Shown here piece by piece: positions 58,301 to 64,000 of a stretch of DNA of 64,000 nucleotides. The notes under the pieces are model-generated. The model was not told where the DNA came from, made no database searches, and worked only from the letters and a program-made list of their open reading frames with translations. Origin of the DNA: Brassica napus. Lineage: Eukaryota > Streptophyta > Magnoliopsida > Brassicales > Brassicaceae. Position numbers and translations under genes: made by a program. Where the stretch lies: positions 23,992,423-24,056,422 of the forward strand of contig NC_063436.1 of assembly GCF_020379485.1 (NCBI RefSeq), in the 5' to 3' direction. The first letter of the stretch is position 1. Each line of letters opens with the position of its first letter.

Positions 58301-58845
58301 TTAAACTAATGAATCGTTTATTCTACTCCTCGTATCGTTTTTATTTATTTCAAGATTTGACATGAATTAACATGATTCTTTTAACCCAAACACAAATCAC
58401 GATTCTACAAAGATATATAATAAAGCGTTAAAACCATACTGAATGTGGAAAAAAGACAGACTAAGAAAATAATAATGTTAGGTTCTGTAGTTTATCAAGC
58501 TTACTAGTTAATTATAATCTTTTTTGGACAACGCTTACCAATTACAACGTAGTGTACTTTATTTAATTTAATTTTAGCAGAAGTTACCAACAAATTATAT
58601 TTTTTTTAAAAGAAGAAATTTTCCAGTGTTACCTTGGCAAAGAAATCTTTTCTGGAGTAAATGCTAGCGCCGGCGAATTTAGATTCAGTGTTTATATTGA
58701 AAGTATCATAACCAGCCTGAGCCATCTCCCCATAATGTATGATATACTCCCAGAGATCTTGATCCAACGGCTGTAGCATCCCTTTCCAATGGTTTTGACC
58801 GCTCAGATCTCTCCATCTCTTTGCGATTTCTGTAGATACTATCAT
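45346..58845 (-). CDS. DSEL: DAD1-like lipase (PLA1-II, DSEL type), gene stretched by retroelements
   Basis: Four exons, 58845-58633, 48318-47935, 46612-46383 and 45742-45346, join in frame to 407 residues (Arabidopsis DSEL, At4g18550, 419 as I recall). The enzyme is a cytosolic class-II phospholipase A1-like acylhydrolase; Arabidopsis DSEL acts on 1,3-diacylglycerol and monoacylglycerol and slows oil use in seedlings. The GHSLG elbow puts the catalytic Ser at 224; Asp290 (NLPDVVP) and His327 (FHCLES) complete the triad. The Arabidopsis N-terminus begins with a Lys/Glu-rich tail; here that tail is still encoded, but its ATG position reads TTC, so I start at the next Met, 58845. Intron 1 is 10.3 kb and holds a LINE and an LTR element. 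Intron 2 holds a retroposon. No coding damage is seen. Confidence 0.88.
46006..46123. repeat. 62-bp tandem duplication in lipase intron 3
   Basis: Two adjacent copies of about 62 bases begin gtatggatgattccatgtgc (46006 and 46068), with a few differences. Confidence 0.85.
46701..47921 (-). mobile_element. Non-coding poly(A) retroposon in lipase intron 2
   Basis: The insert is flanked by a perfect 14-bp duplication, TATATAAACAAACC (46687-46700 and 47922-47935), and has an A-tail on the minus strand (the T-run at 46701-46709). These are marks of LINE-driven retroposition. It is 1.22 kb, GC-rich and non-coding: the open frames in it lack any RT, endonuclease or known domain. Its last bases before the tail (ATTCACATTTTGTC) closely match the 3' end of the LINE fragment at about 59410-59425, so that LINE family probably mobilised it. 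It sits directly after the exon 2 donor, which is copied in the duplication. Confidence 0.82.
48630..50245 (-). mobile_element. 5'-truncated LINE in lipase intron 1
   Basis: The element runs on the minus strand with a poly(A) tail (T-run 48630-48642). The 15-bp target duplication TCAGTCTAAGTCTCT is seen at 48615-48629 and again from 50246, where its last base meets the LTR element. Only the last ~1.6 kb of the LINE is present, as expected of aborted reverse transcription. One frame is open from the truncation point to a stop at 48688-48690. Confidence 0.9.
48688..50244 (-). pseudogene. C-terminal part of LINE ORF2 (RT tail, zf-RVT, RNase H)
   Basis: About 518 codons remain open with no stop. 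They begin in the RT connection region ([15 protein letters not shown]), pass a zf-RVT zinc-binding domain ([17 protein letters not shown] near the middle), and end in an RNase H domain (DAAW, then [10 protein letters not shown] and later CYSDN). The N-terminal endonuclease and RT core are missing, so this cannot act alone. The absence of stops suggests a fairly recent insertion. Confidence 0.88.
50260..51724 (-). repeat. 3' LTR of the gag-only retrotransposon
   Basis: This 1465-bp LTR contains a GC-rich block (about 51200-51525) of repeated GAGCGAC/GTCGCTC palindromes. It is nearly identical to 55842-57307. Confidence 0.92.
51725..53232 (-). other. Non-coding internal region of the gag-only retrotransposon
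   Basis: Downstream of gag, where polymerase genes would lie, these 1.5 kb hold no frame with a known domain. A long T-rich run (52314-52392), poly(A) in element sense, sits in the middle. No remnant of RT or integrase was recognised, so loss is complete here rather than by decay. Confidence 0.7.
53233..55584 (-). CDS. Retrotransposon gag-protease protein (Athila/Tat-like)
   Basis: From the first ATG (55584) the protein is 783 residues. The frame is open to 55803 without an ATG, and an acceptor-like site (TTTAATCTACAG at about 55720) hints that a spliced or earlier start is possible. The N-terminal half is a gypsy-type gag capsid ([17 protein letters not shown], then FLEKFFS). The middle is Gln/Asn/Ser-rich. 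The C-terminal part is a retropepsin with [12 protein letters not shown] around the active Asp and a later LILGRPFL. The gag zinc knuckle is not evident. There are no stops or frameshifts, which fits recent, trans-assisted movement. Confidence 0.9.
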   Translation of the reverse strand: MGDVHQEDAGVNGANNNGPPNQQRAARPIGTYDRPNIHGHRLGIRAPAVAANNFEIKSGLLNVIENNKYHGLALEDLFDHLDRFDSYCGLSKTNGVSEDALKLKLFPFSLGDKARQWEKSLPSDSITTWDDCKKAFLEKFFSTSRTAKLRNEISSFQQKGLEGFSEAWERFKGYQAQCPHHGFSKESLLSTFYRGALPKYRARLDTASNGFFLGRTEEDAEELVDNMVKSDAVYSGDHDRSSRTEDKQTRKEIKALEDKIDLLIAEKATQEQLKFVGNSKQEDPLAVNEVEGLEGQEELCFINNNGSWYKKEPNFQYNNYQQKSYPNNQQSGYPPRNNQQGSYQPQQNPSSGSSAPQESSTDTLLKQILESQTRSEKQVGYELKNLHSKIDGSYNELNNKFSHLASTVRNLENQFASMNTHQNRQQGSLPGKSDQNPKEAKAITLRSGKQLPPRTFTKDAEKLGEGVAINIDDEVVIVDEKINDEILEKIVEAKGKGKVGEEKKTVKDGEVVTPASESSFVPPPYEPKLPFPGRFKKQLLEKYKALFEKQMSEAQVAMPIIDAFMLIPQYNNFLKDVVAAKKKEMEGMMILTHECNAIIQRLDVPEKLEDPGSFTLPCALGPMVFEKSLCDLGASVSLMPLSVAKKLGFTQYKKCRLSLVLADRSVKYPVGILEDLPVKIGRYEIPTDFVVLEMGEEAQDPLILGRPFLATAGAIVNVKEGTIDLHLGKENILHFDIKGKMRKPTVFGQAFYIEEMGTPADEHLEELPPEDDEEGASPSTHSP
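55842..57307 (-). repeat. 5' LTR of the gag-only retrotransposon
   Basis: This 1466-bp LTR holds the element promoter on the minus strand. It carries the same GAGCGAC/GTCGCTC palindrome block (about 56783-57108) as its partner. Confidence 0.92.
57313..58632 (-). other. Native remainder of lipase intron 1
   Basis: This AT-rich stretch between the LTR element and exon 1 appears to be the original intron sequence. The donor of exon 1 is at 58632 (AAG|GTAACA on the minus strand). I see no gene. Confidence 0.55.
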
Positions 58846-58904
58846 TTTCTCCTCTTCTTTCTTCTTCTTCTTTGTTCTCTTGAAGCTGAAACACTTCGTC
58901 TCTT

Positions 58905-59430
58905 TGCTGCTGCTTGTGCAATTCTTTTGTTGAAAACAGAGACCATATTTTCCTGCGATGCAAATGGACGGAGGAACTCTGGCGTTTGGTTCTGCGAAGA
59001 TTGGGAATTAGGCAGCTAGCGTTTCACACTTGGACAGCGTTTTCAGAATGGCTTAATATAAGGTACTCTCACTCCTCGAGACTACTCAAACGCCTTGCCT
59101 CTCAAGCAACGGTTTACAACGTCTGGATCGAAAGGAACAGAAGACTACACAACGACATCAACAACTCTCCAGGCCAAGTGTTCAAGATAATAGACCGCCA
59201 AGTCCAAGATATCATTTTGGGACATCGGCACCAACGGAAATTCAGCGACCTAATGCAAAATTGGCTCGCTTTTGAGTAACAACACCAACATCTTCCATGA
59301 ATTTGGAAGCTTTGCCTAGAACTAGCCTTGTTGTTATTATTTTTGCCAAGGCAACCTATGGTATGTATTAAAATCTATTGTATTTTTACAATCCTGTTTC
59401 ATTTAATATGAAAATTCACATTTTGGCAAA
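58905..59430 (+). pseudogene. LINE 3' fragment beside the lipase start
   Basis: On the plus strand, ~120 codons of a LINE zf-RVT and following region (CNSFVENRDHIFLRCKW, then VYNVWIERNRRLH) end at a stop at 59277-59279. A 3' UTR and an A-run follow at about 59421-59430. The left edge is not sharp; LINE similarity fades at about 58905-58913, some 60 bases upstream of the lipase ATG and in divergent orientation. No clear target duplication was found. Confidence 0.78.
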
Positions 59431-59646
59431 AAAAAAGCTCTCTGGATCGAAGAAGATAAATTATGTTGGAAACGTTGGAGATACAGTACGGTTTTGGTGG
59501 ATATAAATAATCGTTCGCGTAATCGAGGCGTGTTGCAATCCTTGTCGAGACTTCAATATAATACATTTTCGTTGGTAGACAGAAAGATTCAGTTTCTTAA
59601 TTTATCTAAAATAAATTCTTCTAACGTTTAAGGAAAGCTGACACAG
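59431..59646. other. Displaced upstream region of the lipase gene
   Basis: This is probably the native lipase promoter DNA, pushed away by the LINE fragment. It holds nothing else recognisable. Confidence 0.35.
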
Positions 59647-60021
59647 GACCATGATTAACCCGGATTCTTAGAGCATGATTAATGGAGAATTCTTAAGATA
59701 AAGTTCTTAATGAAATATAAAAAACCATCTCTTAACTTTTAACTAAAAAAACTAAGAAACGACTCTTAAATATCTTATTTAGTTAAAAGTTAAGAGACAG
59801 TTTATTATATTCTACTAAGAACACCACCTTAAGAACTCCCCATTAATCATGATCTTAGGGTGAGATCCTTAGCTTTGGCTAAGAATTTTTTCTTAGCTTT
59901 TAGCTAAGAAAAGCTATAAGAACCGTCTTTTAAATAAGAGATATAAGAACCGTCTCTTAGCTGAAAAGTGTCAAATCATGAGTTAAAAACCTCAAATTAA
60001 GAATCCGGGTTAATCATGCTC
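59647..60021. mobile_element. Outer MITE with 'gagcatgattaacccgg' ends
   Basis: The left end GACCATGATTAACCCGG and the right end, read inward, GAGCATGATTAACCCGG are inverted repeats. The interior has further inverted stretches (cttagctttt/aaaagctaag, repeated ataagaaccgtct). It is interrupted by a second MITE. No clean target duplication was seen. Confidence 0.65.
59671..59854. mobile_element. Inner MITE nested in the outer one
   Basis: This 184-bp near-perfect foldback has ends GAGCATGATTAATGG and CCATTAATCATGATC, flanked by TTA on both sides (59668-59670 and 59855-59857). Its outermost bases resemble those of the outer MITE, so the two are related families. Confidence 0.75.
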
Positions 60022-61169
60022 TAACATATCTCCATACAAAGAATAATCAATTCCTTTTTTTTTACTTTGAATGGTGACCAAACTAAAGAGGAATTTTTTT
60101 TTTTAACAACAATAGAAATGTCATTTAGAAATATGTTTTTTTTTTCTGAATAACAAGAAGAAAGATGTTTCAATACAACAAAGGAGAGACACGATACAGA
60201 GCATTTTTATTTGAATATTGATTTCTACCAAACCAAAAAACGATTGGTTTACTTTCGTGTTAAAATTACTTGAATTTAAGAATATGCTTTATGAGGAACT
60301 AAATTGAAACTGAAATTGAAATTGTACTGAGCTAAACTCCTATATTTGCTAAACCGTGAAAAAACTGAATATATATATATATATATATATATCTACTTAA
60401 AAATAGTCTATAGAAAACAAAAAAAAAATATTTTTGGATAATGAATATGAATCATATTACGTGAAAGCATTAGTGTGTGCATCGGTATCACTAACTGTCA
60501 ATTGCTTATAAACATGGATCAAACTACCTTAACATATTGTATGCTTTGAATAGGTCGATTAACTATTAATCTATTACCTTCATTCGAATAAGATCGTATA
60601 TTCTTTTAATATAGTAGAAAATCTTCAAAATTGATATGCACATATAAATTATAGGATTTGAGATCAGGATTAAGGATTGCTATATATATTTTAATTTCTT
60701 TATCTTATTCTTGCCTATGGAAGCTCAATTACATGGAGGTCTATATATATACTAATAATTCCGCTCACTTGTTCACGTTGTTACTAATATACAAGTACTA
60801 AACATATGAAACATATCAGAGTTGGCCAGTCGAAGTATTTTCGCATTTTGTCCGGGATAGTTTCTACATTTAATAGTTGGTTTGTTATGATTGTTTTTAT
60901 TCTCTACTTGCTACGTTTTGTCCTCTATGATTGATGAAAGGTCAAATGCACTTTGTCTTTAAAGGATATCATTTCTCAGCAGCAATATATTGGATTTTGC
61001 TCTCTATTTGTCATCATCTATTGTGAATTGAATCACTAAACTCTTTCTAATATCATGCCCTAAATTCCTATTGTCACATTTAGATTGAGATCACAGTTTG
61101 AATTTTCCGGTATCTAACATTTTCCCAATGCTCACAACTCACACTGTCTGTGTCAGTGTCAAGGCCCAT
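60022..61169. other. AT-rich intergenic DNA
   Basis: A (TA)n run lies at about 60368-60391. I see no gene. Confidence 0.5.
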
Positions 61170-61652
61170 TCAGATCTGATCACTCGTGCAAACATCATTG
61201 TACAGACCTTGAATATATTCATCAATGGTCTTGGTGCCTTTGCTCCATTGACGGATCTGAAGTCGGAGTTGCTGGATGTGGCCTCTGCTGGGTTTGGCGT
61301 ACGTAGCAGCAAGAGTGGTCCATATGTCTGAGGCAGTTTTGGCTGTGGAGACAATCGGCTGAATCGAGACTACGATGGAGCCAATCAGACCACTGAAGAT
61401 CAGTCTGTCTTGGCGCCGCCATAGCGCGTAGGCAGGATTCGTGGTTTCGACTCCTTCGGTGGTGATTGTCGGGGACGGTGGTGGGTTGGTTCCGTCGAGA
61501 TGTCCGGCTAGTTCATAGCCTTCAAGCAAGGCATAAACTTGAAGACTCCACATCATGTAGTTTGTCGATGTCAGTTTTGTAACATTCGACATGTTGATGT
61601 TCAAGAGGGTAGCGGGTGTGAGATCTACTGTCTCTGCCGTTGTAGTGGACAT
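61170..61652 (-). pseudogene. Truncated Ty1/copia gag
   Basis: About 160 codons of a copia UBN2-type gag start at the ATG at 61652 (STNYMMWSLQVYALLEGYEL, then AYALWRRQDRLIFSGLIG and TIDEYIQG). After TIDEYIQGL the expected gag sequence is lost, the frame degenerates and no pol follows. It is therefore a broken remnant. Confidence 0.82.
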
Positions 61653-61745
61653 GATGGAGTTAATGTAAGATAAGAGGAAAAGAATGAAGGGGATGAGAGG
61701 GTGAGGAAGATCGAGAAAGAAAAGAGAGTCAGGATTGTATAACCC

Positions 61746-62020
61746 GCTCTGATACCATATAAGAGGAGAAGAGATTGATAGAACTTGTATATTCATAGAT
61801 GCTGTACAATGGAAGTTATATACAGAGGAGAAGGAACCGACTAGGGCTCAGCATTGAAAGCTACTTCCTTATTCTACTCCTACGATATTACGTACAATAT
61901 TCTAACTTGAAGTCTAGGATCTGTAGTATCCTTAACAGTGTATACACATGAGACAGTGAGAATATGCAAGTACAATCTTGTATGATTGCATTATCAAGCT
62001 CCCTCTCAAGAGCATAAGCA
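61746..62020 (-). mobile_element. LTR-like segment and primer site of the copia remnant
   Basis: On the minus strand a primer site TGGTATCAGAGC (61757-61746), complementary to initiator tRNA-Met, precedes the gag. The ~245 bases upstream look like an LTR. A purine tract (GAGAGGGAGC, about 62004-62013) stands at the far side, where a polypurine tract would border a 3' LTR. The LTR edges are guesses and no second LTR was found. Confidence 0.4.
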
Positions 62021-63132
62021 TAGTTTGGAATCTTTTGAAGGTCTTCTCGCCGGTCCCTTGAAACATACCCAAGGACGCACTTCCAAACTTAAGGGTTTCA
62101 TTATTTTGATAGTTTCATGAACTATAGTGGACACACCCGAAGTCATTACAATATGTTCGATTTAAAAATTGAATATGATAGAATAAGTTATGATTGTACA
62201 GATACACAAAAGCCAAGTGTACACGAGGTAATAATTGCAGACTTGCTGTATAATGTGAAAGTATTGAACATTTTGGTGAAAAAATAGTCCTCAGTCGAAT
62301 ACATGGCTTTGCGAAGGCCCATTTCATTATCGACTCCACAAAATCTAATGGTCACGTTTAGAAGAAATCGATTACCCTGAAAATGCTAGTTGCCCAACAT
62401 GTTTTTCTGTGTTAAACAAACAAAATAGCATGATCATTTGGATCATTACTCTTTTACTACTTACTTATGTCATAACAATATATTCAATGATTCATACGGT
62501 TAAATGGATCATAAATCTATCATTCGGTGAAGTAGAGTTTTAGAAATTAGTGTTGTTGTAGAATATGTACTCAGCCATTTTCCAAAGGTTAAAAGATTGG
62601 ATATTACTTGAAAAGTTTACCTTCAAGGACATATTTTGTGTTTCCAATTACCAATTTAGACACTTTGGGTTTGGAAGACACTTTCCCAAGTCACTTTGTC
62701 CAATTTGTCCTTGAACTAGATATCAACGTGTTTGAATAAATAATGAATTATAAAAACATTAATTTTTTATATATTTTGCATCGATAACTCAAAATCTCCA
62801 GATCCCCTTTCTCTTAACCTAATCCTAAAAACAATCTTTCATATTCATCTATCATCTTGGATAAGTACAATTGAACCAAAGCACCGTTGTCTTCTCTGTC
62901 ACTTTCTGAGAGAGTCGTGTTCACCGCCGTGTTCTTTCGTGATAAAAGATATCAACTTTGCCATGGATATGGATGATGACGGATCTCTGTGATGGAGATG
63001 GACACTGATGAAGCTCTGCACCACCTCTGTCATCGCTTCAGTGGCGCGTACGAGAAGCGAGATTCTGAGAAGAATCGAAAAAGGACACGACAAGGATTTA
63101 CGTCGTTGACGCCGCAGTTTCAGTGGCGAGTG
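62021..63132. other. Intergenic DNA leading to a tandem repeat
   Basis: No convincing gene. From about 62880 the composition turns GC-richer and a short frame starts at 62989 on the plus strand (MEMDTDEALHHLCHRF...), running into the first tandem repeat copy. It may be a gene fragment of unknown kind. Confidence 0.4.
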
Positions 63133-63985
63133 TCTTGGGAGAGGGAGGAAGAAGCTGGAGGAGAAGTAGGGAAGACGATGGTGAGCAGGTCCGACCTTCA
63201 ATGTGGAGAGGACGACGACATCGAGCTCTCGTGATGCAGACAGAGGATGTGTGGATGTGGACGAAAGTTGTATGGATGTGGTCATTGTGGACATGAGACT
63301 TGGAATCAAGTGCGAAGTGGTCAGATAAGAGGTGGTCAGATGAGATATGGATAACAGTGAAGATTCCACATGTGTCTTCTATGCTCTGGTTATTTACGAG
63401 ATTCATATGTCTTGGGAGAGGGAGGAAGAAGCTGGACGAGAGGTAGGGACAACGATGGTGAGCAGGTCCGATCTCCAATGTGGAGAGGACGACGACATCG
63501 AGCTCTCGTGATGCAGACAGAGGATGTGTGGATGTGATCGGTGTGGACGGCAGCTGTATGGATGTGGTCATTGTGGACATGAGACTTGGAATCAAGTGCG
63601 AAGTGGCTAGATAAGAGGTGGTCAAATGAGATATGGATAACAGTGAAGATTCCACATGTATCTTCCATGCTCTGGTTATTTACAAGATTTATATGTTTTG
63701 GGAGAGGGAGGAAGAAGCTGGACGAGAGGTAGGGACAACGATGGTGAGCAGGTCCGAGTTTTGGTGTGGAGAGGACAACATTACATCGAGCTCTCGTAAT
63801 GTGGACAAAGGATGTGTGGGTGTGATTGGTGTGGACGACAGTTATGTGGATGTGGTCGTTGTGGTCATGAGACTTGGGGTCAAGTGCGAAATGGTCAGAT
63901 GAGATATGGATAACAGTAAAGATCCTATATGTGTTTTTTATACTCTGGTAAATAACGAGATTCATATAAGATGATAGTTTCTGCA
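63133..63985. repeat. Tandem repeat, unit about 280 bp, three copies
   Basis: Copies begin at about 63133, 63410 and 63696, each with ttgggagagggaggaagaag, and run to the end of the window. Each copy carries the same landmarks: gtgagcaggtccga, tcgagctctcgt, aggatgtgtgg, gagatatggataacagt and ctctggttatt. Divergence between copies is modest. Unit lengths are about 277 and 286, not multiples of three in step, yet long frames on the minus strand pass through. The array may continue beyond the window. Confidence 0.88.
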
Positions 63986-64000
63986 TTTTGCAAACGTTGA

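Noticed and set aside
62115..62339. 74-codon open frame
   Set aside because: No domain, signal or splice context; composition like the surrounding intergenic DNA.

Overview
This window is nuclear DNA of a plant in the mustard family (Brassicaceae). The order of recognisable genes follows Arabidopsis chromosome 4 from about At4g18440 to At4g18550, from my memory of that map: adenylosuccinate lyase, CHLI magnesium chelatase, the uncharacterised At4g18490 protein, CLE2, the plastid PPR protein PDM1/SEL1, a DUF707 protein, a ferric-reductase-like membrane protein and the lipase DSEL. Several Arabidopsis genes of that interval are missing, which would fit a fractionated copy in a polyploid-derived genome such as Brassica. 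The exact species cannot be read from the sequence.

Layout. 1-1.7 kb: 3'-truncated adenylosuccinate lyase (minus), then a tRNA-Glu(CTC). 2.2-3.7 kb: CHLI (minus), sharing a divergent promoter with a 14-exon At4g18490-like gene (4.6-8.4 kb) whose last intron has the hallmarks of a U12-type AT-AC intron. 9.0-10.5 kb: a foldback Mutator-like element with a perfect 9-bp target duplication. 11.0-11.4 kb: a small intronless gene whose product carries a KEN box and a canonical D-box. 14.5-29 kb: a direct tandem duplication of the CLE2 region. Each unit keeps one intact CLE gene, and both peptides have Ser instead of the clade's usual Pro at position 7. Unit A later took a Helitron; unit B took a MITE and a nearly pristine Ty1/copia retrotransposon. 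31.7-36.9 kb: the PPR gene (minus) and the DUF707 gene (plus). 38-41.2 kb: a hAT-type element, a short XH-domain gene with no XS domain, and a second Helitron. 42-44 kb: the ferric-reductase-like protein (minus).

45.3-58.9 kb holds one four-exon lipase gene (minus). Its coding frame is intact, but it is stretched to 13.5 kb: a 5'-truncated LINE and a young gag-protease-only LTR retrotransposon sit in intron 1, a non-coding retroposon sits just inside intron 2, and a LINE fragment lies next to the start codon. 59-64 kb is repeat-rich: nested MITEs, a decayed copia fragment and a roughly 280-bp tandem repeat that runs off the end.

The host genes serve unrelated roles: purine synthesis, chlorophyll synthesis, plastid RNA processing, peptide signalling, lipid hydrolysis and probably cell-cycle control. 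There is no operon-like logic. Exon boundaries were set by hand from splice signals, reading phase and remembered family sequences; no alignment was run.
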